Made by a program: the position numbers and the translations under genes. A stretch of DNA of 6,139 nt. Origin: JACRLV01 sp045863555. GTDB taxonomy: Bacteria; Planctomycetota; Phycisphaerae; UBA1845; Fen-1342. Positions 1 through 5,531 of the stretch are shown here, one piece after another. Position 1 is the first letter of the stretch, and every line of letters starts with the position of its first letter. The notes under the pieces are model-generated. The model saw nothing but the letters and a program-made list of their open reading frames with translations. It was not told where the DNA came from and did no database searches. The DNA is taken from the NCBI GenBank assembly GCA_045863555.1, contig BTUU01000038.1, positions 1 to 6,139 of the forward strand, read 5' to 3'.

Positions 1-684
1 CGAGAGTACGCCGCCTTTATTCACCCGGCCATCAACGAAATTCGGTTATATCCCTGGCCTGCCACGCAACCGCAGAAGTGGCCGCATTGGCTTTACAAAG
101 TTCCCGGCGGCACGCCCCGGTTCCTGGAGTTGGAGAGTGGACTCGCCGGCATGTCCCGCCGCGACGGCTCTCTGTCCACGATGAAGGCTCGGTATCACAT
201 CTTCGGCACGAACAATCAGCACGTGTTTACGGTTGACTTCGTAGCACCCGAGCCGAAATGTGGGCCCGGTTTTTCATCGGACGGGGCGCGGACGTTTTTC
301 CTCGATTTCAACGCAGGCTTGATGCCGTTCTTCCTCGCATCGGGCGAGGAAGAGGACGATCGCGCTCTATCGGGCCATGGTCTGCTCGGTCATACACCCT
401 GCGATCAGGCTCAAATCGGTCGGATGGTGGTGGTGGTCCCTGTCGAACAAGAGAGTTCCAGAAGACGAGACTTTGCCGTCGCAGACCTGGACTCACGAGA
501 GTGGATCGGTCGGTTCACCTCGCCGCCCGAAAACGGGTTCACCCGGATCATCGTCTCGCCGAACAAGGAGTTCTTCGCCGCCACTGCGTTCGTACTGAAG
601 ATAAAGACCGCAACGGGCGACCATCTGCATGAACTCATGATCTACGACATACGAAATCTCCCGAAGCCCGCCCATGCCGACTGA
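1..684 (+). CDS. Hypothetical protein, beta-propeller-like C-terminal part (5' end outside window)
   Basis: The reading frame is open from base 1 to the TGA at 682-684, giving 227 visible residues. No start is needed inside the window, so the gene very probably begins upstream; the TTG at 130 and later ATGs are likely internal. I do not recognise the family. Two stretches look like beta-propeller blades: one with FSSDGARTFFLDF and, near the C-terminus, IIVSPNKEFFAATAF followed by ELMIYDIRNL. Both match the usual 'S-P/D-DG-k-x-hydrophobic ... h-h-x-Y-D-h-r' pattern of WD40/TolB-like repeats. An acidic patch (GEEEDD) lies between them. No signal peptide or membrane segment is visible, but the N-terminus is missing. 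Codon use is mixed and less C-biased than in aroF. The gene ends 176 bases before the AbiE-like operon, and no clear terminator is seen. The reading frame is fairly certain; the function is unknown. Confidence 0.6.
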   Translation, partial: REYAAFIHPAINEIRLYPWPATQPQKWPHWLYKVPGGTPRFLELESGLAGMSRRDGSLSTMKARYHIFGTNNQHVFTVDFVAPEPKCGPGFSSDGARTFFLDFNAGLMPFFLASGEEEDDRALSGHGLLGHTPCDQAQIGRMVVVVPVEQESSRRRDFAVADLDSREWIGRFTSPPENGFTRIIVSPNKEFFAATAFVLKIKTATGDHLHELMIYDIRNLPKPAHAD

Positions 685-778
685 GCCCTTGGAATCGCCG
701 GCCCGACGGTCCGGTGCCCTCAAATTCGGTTTATCGGACGTTGAAGAGCAGCATTCTCGACCGAGAAAATGGCTTATT

Positions 779-845
779 GATCGCGAATACTGTCGATCAC
801 GCGATTGTTTTCCAGATATGACATGTTTTCCCAGCCGAGAAAACC
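779..845. promoter_or_regulatory. Candidate operator region: short direct and inverted repeats before the AbiE-like operon
   Basis: Several short repeats cluster immediately upstream of the antitoxin gene. An inverted pair ATCGCG (780-785) / CGCGAT (800-805) has centres 20 bp apart. A direct pair GTTTTCCAG (807-815) and GTTTTCCCAG (825-834) starts 18 bp apart. The second copy also forms an inverted pair with GAAAAC (GTTTTC 825-830, GAAAAC 839-844). CCGAGAAAA occurs at 761-769 and again at 835-843. AbiEi antitoxins are known to bind inverted repeats in their own promoter, so these are reasonable operator candidates, but each repeat is short and the assignment is inference. Confidence 0.35.
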
Positions 846-853
846 GATATAAT
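824..853 (+). promoter_or_regulatory. Probable promoter of the AbiE-like operon, giving a near-leaderless transcript
   Basis: A perfect TATAAT lies at 848-853, only 7 bases before the ATG at 861. The best -35-like hexamer at a workable distance is TGTTTT (824-829, 18-bp spacer), which is poor. ATGACA (818-823) matches the consensus better, but at 24 bp it is too far away. With the normal distance from -10 to start site, transcription would begin at about 860-861, at the start codon itself. A purine-rich AGGA (855-858) is too close to the ATG to act as a normal Shine-Dalgarno. The -10 is clear; the -35 and the exact start site are inferred. Confidence 0.55.
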
Positions 854-860
854 CAGGAAA

Positions 861-1961
861 ATGGACAGCGAACCGAACATCCTGGATGCGCTCCGACGGG
901 GCGACGTTCGGCTACCCCCGTTCCTGTTCGAATTGGCGGGCATTGAACCGGCCGCCGCTTCGCCGCGCCGCCTGCTTCGGCCAGACGCCTACGTCGACGG
1001 GCGATGGTCCGAACGCACCGTCCGATTCGCCGCCGAACTCCGCGCCCATGCAACGCCGAAGGTGTTTCGCGACGCGATCGAGCAGTTGCGGGAATACGCG
1101 GCAGCCATGGAGATGCGCCCGCTTCTCGTGACCACGTATCTCGCACCCGACCGGCTCGCCGAACTCGAAGCGAAAGGAGTCAGCGGCGTCGATCTCTGCG
1201 GCAACGGCGTCGTCGTCATTCCCGGCGAGGTGCTCGTGTTCCGGACAGGCAACCCGAACAAATATCCTGCCGGCCGGATCATCCGAAACGTCTACCAGGG
1301 CGCAAGCTCGCTCGTGGCGCGCGTCTTCCTGCTGCGACCGTCGTTTGGAAGCGTCCAGGAAGTCAGGGACGAGGTCGCGAAATGCGGCGGCAGCGTCTCG
1401 CTCGGCACCGTCTCGAAGGTCCTGAAGGTCCTCGAAGACGACCTTGTCATCCGCCGAGACGGGCGAGCGACCGAGCTGATTCAACCCGACGAACTACTCG
1501 ACCGATTGGCCAAGGCGTTTCGCCCCCCGTCCGTCACGGCTCGCAAGAAGTATCAGTGGACCGGCGATCGCAGTCCCTGGAGTCGAGTCTTCGGCCAGAA
1601 CGCGCGACGGCTGCGTGAATCGGGCGAACGGCTCGTGAAGACCGGCGCTTCTTCCGTTGATGAGTACGCAATCGCACTGCGCGAGCGCATGCAATCGTAC
1701 TACTGCACCGCGATAGGGGCGATCGAGCAGCCATTGAAAGATGAGCTTCGGGAATCATCTCATTTCCCCGACCTCGAGTTAATCGAAACTCGCGATCCGA
1801 CGGTCTATTTCGATACGCAACCCGCAACTCAGGTTCCCGCCGCGTCACCAATCCAGGCGTGGCTGGAATTGCAGGCGGGGGACAAGCGGCAGTCGGAAGC
1901 GGCGAAGATCATTCGTCAGCGCATCCTGTCTGAATTACAGACGGAGCGGAGACTCGGATGA
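861..1961 (+). CDS. AbiEi-family antitoxin / winged-helix transcriptional regulator of a type IV toxin-antitoxin pair
   Basis: 366 residues; the probable antitoxin and autorepressor of the downstream nucleotidyltransferase. Residues about 86-128 (ending GVSGVDLCGNGVVVIPGEVL) match the 'h-s-P-...-L-...-G-h-...-D-h-x-G-N' block typical of longer AbiEi antitoxins. Residues about 149-201 look like a winged helix-turn-helix, with SVSLGTVSKVLKVLEDDLVIRR covering the recognition helix and wing. LIQPDELLDRLAKAF (206-220) resembles the linker after this wing. Residues 327-356 (SPIQAWLELQAGDKRQSEAA and following) match the C-terminal 'S-x-x-Q-h-h-L-x-L-...-R-...-E-A-A' motif of the family. The protein is clearly longer than the classic streptococcal AbiEi. 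ATG 861 was chosen because it is the first in-frame ATG, 7 bases after a TATAAT box, and no better ribosome site exists downstream. The stop codon overlaps the next start (ATGA). Known AbiEi proteins repress their own operon; that is inferred here. Family confidence is good; activity is untested. Confidence 0.8.
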   Translation: MDSEPNILDALRRGDVRLPPFLFELAGIEPAAASPRRLLRPDAYVDGRWSERTVRFAAELRAHATPKVFRDAIEQLREYAAAMEMRPLLVTTYLAPDRLAELEAKGVSGVDLCGNGVVVIPGEVLVFRTGNPNKYPAGRIIRNVYQGASSLVARVFLLRPSFGSVQEVRDEVAKCGGSVSLGTVSKVLKVLEDDLVIRRDGRATELIQPDELLDRLAKAFRPPSVTARKKYQWTGDRSPWSRVFGQNARRLRESGERLVKTGASSVDEYAIALRERMQSYYCTAIGAIEQPLKDELRESSHFPDLELIETRDPTVYFDTQPATQVPAASPIQAWLELQAGDKRQSEAAKIIRQRILSELQTERRLG

Positions 1962-2821
1962 GCATGGACCCGCTGGTTACGGCCCTGCTCGACCTGACGC
2001 ACGAGCTGCCCGGTCTGCCGAAACCACTGCTCATCGGCGGCGGATTCGGGCTCTATCTCAAACAGCGCGACTTGGAGGATCGCGATATCCAGACGCTGAT
2101 CCCGGGCGAATTCTGGCCGCCCGCCCGCGCAACGGAGGATATCGACCTGCTGCTGCCGGTTGAAATAATCATCAGCCGCGCGGACATGCAGGCCCTCCGA
2201 AACGCACTTGACCGGCTCGGTTACGTGTCCGACGTGGATTTCCTCCAATTCACCCGACAGACACCGATGGGCCCGGTCAAAGTGGACTTCCTCACGGGCG
2301 ACATTCCACGCCAGCACCGGTCAAAGGTGAAGATCAGCCGGCCGCGCGTCCGCCCCAAAGGCGGTGTCAGGTTGCACGCGTATCTCACGCCGGAAGCCCT
2401 CGCGCTGGAGTCGCATTCGCTCGAGCTCACTCTCCGGGGTGTGAGATCAAACGGTGAACCGTCCGACGTGCGAGTCTGCATACCGAATCCATTTACCTAT
2501 CTTCTGATGAAGTTGCACGCGTTCCGAGACCGCGCGGACGACGAACAAAAACAACTGGCTCGGCATCACTCGCTTGACGTCTTCCGCATCGTTGCGATGC
2601 TGACCCGCCCGGAGTTCGATCTCGTCAAGTCACTCCGCGACATCCACGCCGCCGCCGGGCCCGTGACCGCGGCGAGCGGGATCGTCCAGGAGTCCTTCGC
2701 CGATGGAAATCACCTCGGCGTCTTGCGCCTGCGGGCAGAACTCGCCTCCGCCGGAGTCGACGCGTCGCACGTCCCGATCGATGCATTTGTCAGTGCGATC
2801 ACCGCTCTGTTTCCCCCTTAA
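1958..2821 (+). CDS. AbiEii/AbiGii-like nucleotidyltransferase, toxin of a type IV toxin-antitoxin pair
   Basis: 287 residues with the layout of the AbiEii toxins, which belong to the DNA polymerase beta-like nucleotidyltransferase superfamily and are thought to transfer nucleotides to a cellular target, shown for relatives to include tRNA. Visible motifs are a glycine turn LIGGGFGLYLK (25-35), the metal-binding pair RATEDIDLLL (57-66, D61 and D63), a third carboxylate in KVDFL (D110), then YLLMKLHAFRDR (181-192, K185 and R190) followed by HHSLDVFRIVAML (H204, D207). Together these match the four motifs of the family, although the aspartate often seen four residues before the lysine is Tyr here. 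About 20 extra residues (36-56) separate the glycine turn from the RATEDID block. ATG 1958 overlaps the antitoxin stop by four bases and has GGAG at 1948-1951, 6 bases upstream; ATG 1964 is a possible alternative. No signal peptide or membrane segment is seen. Expression is probably coupled to the antitoxin. Confidence 0.82.
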   Translation: MSMDPLVTALLDLTHELPGLPKPLLIGGGFGLYLKQRDLEDRDIQTLIPGEFWPPARATEDIDLLLPVEIIISRADMQALRNALDRLGYVSDVDFLQFTRQTPMGPVKVDFLTGDIPRQHRSKVKISRPRVRPKGGVRLHAYLTPEALALESHSLELTLRGVRSNGEPSDVRVCIPNPFTYLLMKLHAFRDRADDEQKQLARHHSLDVFRIVAMLTRPEFDLVKSLRDIHAAAGPVTAASGIVQESFADGNHLGVLRLRAELASAGVDASHVPIDAFVSAITALFPP

Positions 2822-2843
2822 TCCGCCGGATGTTGAGCAGGCG

Positions 2844-2870
2844 ACGGAACCGCCGCGCGGCCGGTTCCGT
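2844..2870 (+). terminator. Strong hairpin after the toxin gene, terminator-like but lacking a U-tract
   Basis: ACGGAACC (2844-2851) pairs perfectly with GGTTCCGT (2863-2870), and the 11-base middle can itself fold (GCCG/CGGC ends), giving a long GC-rich stem starting 22 bases after the TAA of the toxin gene. GCG (2841-2843) and CGC (2874-2876) could add an outer stem across a small bulge. The downstream bases are A/C-rich with no T run on either strand, so classical intrinsic termination is doubtful. It may stabilise the 3' end of the operon mRNA or assist another kind of termination. Confidence 0.45.
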
Positions 2871-2903
2871 GGTCGCATGCCCAAAAACGCGGCCAACCCA
2901 GCA

Positions 2904-2947
2904 AAACTCCGCACACACCCGCCAAACTCCGCCAGCTCCGCACACAC
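2904..2947. repeat. Short direct repeats (CTCCGCACACAC, AAACTCCGC)
   Basis: The 12-mer CTCCGCACACAC occurs exactly at 2907-2918 and 2936-2947, and the 9-mer AAACTCCGC at 2904-2912 and 2924-2932, so the core CTCCGC appears three times within 44 bases. This sits in the C/A-rich part of the intergenic region. No function can be assigned; it looks like local duplication in non-coding DNA. Confidence 0.6.
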
Positions 2948-3056
2948 GTCCCGCGAAAACACACCCCCGCTTCATCTCGTGCAACAATCCCGCAGATGCT
3001 GGCGCACCAAACCCCATCCTCAGCGCGCCGCCACGGCCGCGCGGCCGCTACCCGCG

Positions 3057-3094
3057 CCCATTCCCACCTTCCCACGTTCCCACCTTCCCACCCC
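3057..3094 (-). repeat. Tandem 8-bp array (TTCCCACC x4), G-quadruplex motif on the minus strand
   Basis: Four head-to-tail 8-mers run from 3061 to 3092: TTCCCACC, TTCCCACG, TTCCCACC, TTCCCACC. With flanking C runs at 3057-3059 and 3091-3094 this gives six C tracts of three or more. On the minus strand these are GGG runs separated by loops of 5 bases (AAGGT, AACGT, AAGGT) plus shorter end loops, fitting the G3+N1-7 quadruplex rule. The plus strand could form the matching i-motif. The array is about 370 bases upstream of aroF and 240 downstream of the toxin gene, so a direct effect on either promoter is not obvious. Confidence 0.75.
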
Positions 3095-3097
3095 AAA

Positions 3098-3275
3098 CAC
3101 GTCTGATAAATTAGATGCCCAACCCGGCACACACGCAGAAAAAAGTTTGGGCGCCTTGGGCGCATTCGCTGGAAACGCGGTTTCTCCACCCGCCGCACTG
3201 TCTGATAACCAACATTGCCAACCGACCCCTCGCAGGAATAGAACTTTGGCAACGTTCGGCCAGTTCGCAGAAAAA
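3098..3275. repeat. Degenerate duplicated segment (CAC-GTCTGATAA ... GCAGAAAAA, two copies)
   Basis: The exact 9-mer GTCTGATAA occurs at 3101-3109 and 3200-3208. In both copies it is preceded by CAC and, after a diverged stretch, followed by CC(C)AAC, so 3098-3123 and 3196-3222 align over about 27 bases with roughly 20 identities. Both copies are then followed in the same order by CGCAGAAAAA (3134-3143 and 3266-3275), the second copy having about 33 extra bases in between. This looks like an old, diverged tandem duplication of a non-coding unit rather than chance, but with only two copies the evidence is modest. Confidence 0.4.
3211..3256 (-). other. 11-bp inverted repeat, possible RNA hairpin on the minus strand
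   Basis: AACATTGCCAA (3211-3221) and TTGGCAACGTT (3246-3256) are complementary at 10 of 11 positions, with a 24-base loop. The single mismatch is A:C on the plus strand but becomes an allowed G-U pair in minus-strand RNA, so the fold is better in that orientation. A further small hairpin ACCGG (3275-3279) / CCGGT (3286-3290) sits inside a TTCGC/GCGAA pair (3264-3268, 3293-3297). No known RNA family is recognised. Confidence 0.35.
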
Positions 3276-3380
3276 CCGGTTTCGGCCGGTCGGCGAATCT
3301 GGTTCACGATCATGGTTGCTCCTGCCAGGCCAACCAGCCGCCCCCGGTCGTCCCGACGCAATCGAATCAGACGCTTGGGT

Positions 3381-3386
3381 TATAGT
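3381..3386 (+). promoter_or_regulatory. Possible -10 box of the aroF-yjbQ transcript
   Basis: TATAGT matches the -10 consensus at five of six positions and stands out in very GC-rich DNA. No good -35 hexamer is found 16-19 bp upstream. If used, transcription would start near 3393, leaving a leader of about 70 bases that contains the stem-loop at 3400-3441. Confidence 0.35.
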
Positions 3387-3399
3387 GGTCCGACGGTCC

Positions 3400-3441
3400 G
3401 GCCCATGGTGGTGCCCGGCCGCCGACGGCTGGGCACGGGCC
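3400..3441 (+). promoter_or_regulatory. Leader stem-loop directly before the aroF ribosome binding site
   Basis: Bases 3411-3421 pair with 3426-3436 in an 11-bp stem (GTGCCC/GGGCAC, one G-U, then GCCG/CGGC) closed by a CCGA tetraloop. An outer stem GGCCC (3400-3404) / GGGCC (3437-3441) continues it, with a 6-base bulge on the left side. It ends 6 bases before the purine-rich GGGGGA (3448-3453) that serves as aroF ribosome site. It may influence translation or mRNA stability, or may be a terminator for read-through from upstream. No T-run follows, and no known riboswitch or leader peptide is recognised. Confidence 0.45.
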
Positions 3442-3462
3442 ATCTTTGGGGGATTCTGACTC

Positions 3463-4476
3463 ATGCTGATCGTCATGCGGACCGACGCCACGCCCGACGA
3501 AATCGACGGCGCCTGCCGGGCCGTCCGCGAACTCGGCCTCAGCCCCCACCCCATCCCCGGAAAGTCCCGCACCGCCATCGGCATCACCGGCAACGTCGGC
3601 CCCGTCGATCCCGGCCAGCTCAGCGGCCTGCCCGGCGTCGTCGAGGTCATCCGCGTCACCCGACCCTTCAAGCTCACCAACCGCGAGATGAAGCCGGACG
3701 ACACGCACATCCACGTCGGCGGCCTCACCATCGGCGGCCCCGACGTGATCGTCATCGCCGGCCCCTGCTCCGTCGAGACCCGCGACCAGACGCTCGGCGT
3801 CGCCCGCGAGGTCAAGAAACGCGGCGCACAGATCCTTCGCGGCGGCGCATTCAAGCCCCGCACCTCACCCTACGCCTTTCAGGGCCTCGGCGCCGAGGGG
3901 CTGCACATCCTCGCCGAAGCCCGCGCCGAGACCGGCCTGCCCGTCATCTCCGAGCTGATGTCCACCGACGACGCCGACCTCGTCGAGCAGCACGTCGACA
4001 TCATCCAGATCGGCGCGCGGAACATGCAGAACTACGCCCTGCTCCGCCGCGCCGGCCAGTGCCGCAAGCCCGTCATGCTCAAACGCGGCATCGCGGCCAC
4101 GCTCGAGGAGTTCCTCCTCGCCGCCGAGTACATCATCTCGCAGGGCAACCACGACGTGATCCTCTGCGAACGCGGCATCCGCGGCTTCAGCGATTTCTCG
4201 CGCTTCACGCTCGATATCAGCATCGTCCCGGAGTTGAAACGCATCACGCACCTGCCCGTCTTCGTCGACCCCAGCCACGCCGCCGGCCGCCGGGAACTGG
4301 TCATCCCCCTCGCCCGCGCGGCCATCGCGGCCGGTGCGGACGGCATCATGGTCGAAGTGCACCACGACCCGAAGAGAGCCCTCTCCGACGGCGCCCAGGC
4401 GCTCACGCTGCCGATGTTCGAGCAGATGATGGGCGAGCTGCACGCAATCGCGCCGGTCCTGCGGAAAAAGGCGTAA
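3463..4476 (+). CDS. aroF: 3-deoxy-7-phosphoheptulonate (DAHP) synthase, type I-beta with N-terminal regulatory domain
   Basis: 337 residues. It catalyses phosphoenolpyruvate plus erythrose 4-phosphate to DAHP and phosphate, the first cytosolic step of the shikimate route to chorismate and the aromatic amino acids. Residues 1 to about 70 (MLIVMRTDAT...) form the ferredoxin-like/ACT-like domain that in the Thermotoga enzyme mediates feedback inhibition by aromatic amino acids; the rest is the (beta/alpha)8 catalytic barrel. Visible active-site signatures are IAGPCSVE (98-105), LRGGAFKPRTSPYAFQG (125-141), MLKRG (205-209), VDPSHAAGRR (268-277) and IMVEVHHDP (295-303). The four expected metal ligands are all present at Cys102, His272, Glu298 and Asp309, the same numbers as in the Thermotoga maritima enzyme, and the length is nearly identical. 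Start ATG 3463 is preceded by GGGGGA at 9 bases; ATG 3475 is less likely. Codon use is strongly C-ending, typical of a resident gene. yjbQ follows after 7 bases. Feedback sensitivity is inferred from the domain only. Confidence 0.97.
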   Translation: MLIVMRTDATPDEIDGACRAVRELGLSPHPIPGKSRTAIGITGNVGPVDPGQLSGLPGVVEVIRVTRPFKLTNREMKPDDTHIHVGGLTIGGPDVIVIAGPCSVETRDQTLGVAREVKKRGAQILRGGAFKPRTSPYAFQGLGAEGLHILAEARAETGLPVISELMSTDDADLVEQHVDIIQIGARNMQNYALLRRAGQCRKPVMLKRGIAATLEEFLLAAEYIISQGNHDVILCERGIRGFSDFSRFTLDISIVPELKRITHLPVFVDPSHAAGRRELVIPLARAAIAAGADGIMVEVHHDPKRALSDGAQALTLPMFEQMMGELHAIAPVLRKKA

Positions 4477-4483
4477 CTACAGA

Positions 4484-4903
<420 letters not shown>

Positions 4904-5000
4904 TCTCCTCGCGCGTAACCGCACGGGCCCCATTCCCCCCGCCGCGAACTGCGGTGAAGGTTCTGCCGGCAGCGCTCGCAGGAACGGCATCGACGCCGAC

Positions 5001-5029
5001 TCGTACGCCTCGCCGGCAGGCGTTGACGA
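5001..5029. terminator. Possible hairpin between convergent yjbQ and cupin genes
   Basis: ACGCCT (5005-5010) pairs with AGGCGT (5018-5023) around a 7-base loop, and TCGT (5001-5004) / ACGA (5026-5029) extends the stem across a 2-base bulge. A second imperfect hairpin lies at 4960-4985 (GTTCTGC against GCA-G-GAAC). They occupy the 160-base gap where the two transcription units meet, so a shared terminator role is plausible. Neither is followed by a T-run on either strand, so support is limited. Confidence 0.3.
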
Positions 5030-5063
5030 CTTGGAGGGTCTGGCGAATTCAGTGCACGGGAGT

Positions 5064-5420
5064 TCACAACCTCGGAAGCGTCCGCCGGGTTCGCTCTGAC
5101 TCGACATTCCCCGTGTTCAATGTCGTCGCCGGCTCGAACAGGATCACCTCAACCTCATCGTCCGCCACCGGCCGGTGCTCGACACCGCGTGGCACGACCA
5201 GGAACTCACCCTCGCCCAGCTCGACTGAGCGGTCTCGGAACTCCATTCGAAACCGGCCGCGGTGAACCAGAAACAGCTCGTCCTCGTGCTCGTGGAAGTG
5301 CCAGTCAAAGGCGCCGCGGAACTTCACGAGCTTGATCTGCTGGCCGTTGAGCTCGGCGGCGATCCGCGGAGACCAGTGATCGGAGAATCGGGCAAAGGCG
5401 TCGGCGAGATTGATTTTCAC
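5064..5420 (-). CDS. Small single-domain cupin protein
   Basis: 118 residues from the GTG at 5420 to the TGA at 5064-5066. Both cupin motifs are present. Motif 1 is GAFDWHFHEHEDELFLVHRG (36-55), with metal-type ligands His41, His43 and Glu48. Motif 2 is GEFLVVPRGVEH (71-82), with the P-x-G turn and His82. This predicts a cytosolic beta-barrel holding a divalent metal ion. Substrate and reaction cannot be read from the sequence, and similar proteins include isomerases, dioxygenases and sugar-binding proteins. The start is GTG 5420 rather than the upstream ATG at 5453, because GGGAGG lies 5 bases before the GTG and the extra 11 residues (LPAPARWRAT) look non-coding. The last 15-20 residues are polar and probably disordered. 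The gene lies downstream of the rRNA terminator on the same strand and converges on yjbQ, so it is probably its own transcription unit. Confidence 0.85.
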   Translation of the reverse strand: MKINLADAFARFSDHWSPRIAAELNGQQIKLVKFRGAFDWHFHEHEDELFLVHRGRFRMEFRDRSVELGEGEFLVVPRGVEHRPVADDEVEVILFEPATTLNTGNVESERTRRTLPRL

Positions 5421-5425
5421 GGTGG

Positions 5426-5431
5426 CCCTCC
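5426..5431 (-). promoter_or_regulatory. Shine-Dalgarno site that sets the cupin start at GTG 5420
   Basis: On the minus strand GGAGGG occupies 5431-5426, followed by CCACC and then GTG. This is the best ribosome site in the window with ideal spacing, and it decides for the GTG over the ATG at 5453. Confidence 0.75.
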
Positions 5432-5486
5432 AACGGGCGGGCGCCGGGAGCATACCGCGCGCGAATTGTCACGCGCGGCTGGGCGG

Positions 5487-5526
5487 AAATAAAGGCGGCC
5501 CGGCGGCGCTTTCGCGCCGCCGGGCC
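5487..5526 (-). terminator. Intrinsic terminator of the rRNA operon
   Basis: Bases 5497-5509 and 5514-5526 form a perfect 13-bp stem (GGCCCGGCGGCGC and its complement) closed by GAAA, a GNRA tetraloop, on the transcribed minus strand. After the three bases GCC comes TTTATTT (5493-5487). It lies a few bases after the 3' end of 5S rRNA, exactly where the ribosomal transcript should stop, and isolates the cupin gene downstream. A TTTTTT run at 5532-5527 precedes the hairpin. Confidence 0.88.
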
Positions 5527-5531
5527 AAAAA

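Larger units (their letters stand above)
2822..3462. other. Long intergenic region with repeats, no convincing gene
   Basis: Open frames cross this stretch on both strands, but none resembles a protein family, none has a good ribosome site, and their residues simply mirror repetitive DNA (for example W/G/R-rich minus-strand translations of the TTCCCACC array). From about 2880 to 3100 the plus strand is strikingly C/A-rich and poor in G and T, unlike the neighbouring genes. Separate entries list the hairpin after the toxin gene, the direct repeats, the tandem array, the degenerate duplication, the inverted repeat and the aroF leader. It could be a decayed gene or element, or simply tolerated repeat DNA between an acquired module and aroF. 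Confidence 0.6.

Noticed and set aside
130..684. Treating the TTG at 130 as the true start of the first gene
   Set aside because: The frame is open back to base 1 with protein-like residues, and no ribosome site precedes 130, so the gene most likely starts outside the window.
2799..3252. Minus-strand open frames with G/W/R-rich products over the intergenic repeats
   Set aside because: The residues only reflect the TTCCCACC array and C/A-rich repeats; no start signal or domain is visible.
2880..3300. A CRISPR array in the repeat-rich intergenic region
   Set aside because: Repeat units are 8-12 bp or diverged pairs, with no regular 24-40 bp repeats separated by unique spacers and no cas genes.
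3115..3459. A 114-codon plus-strand open frame upstream of aroF
   Set aside because: It has no ribosome site and no family resemblance, it spans repeats and the leader stem-loop, and its composition is unlike a real protein.
5421..5453. N-terminal extension of the cupin protein to the ATG at 5453
   Set aside because: GGGAGG sits inside this stretch, 5 bases before the GTG at 5420, and the added residues do not extend the cupin fold.
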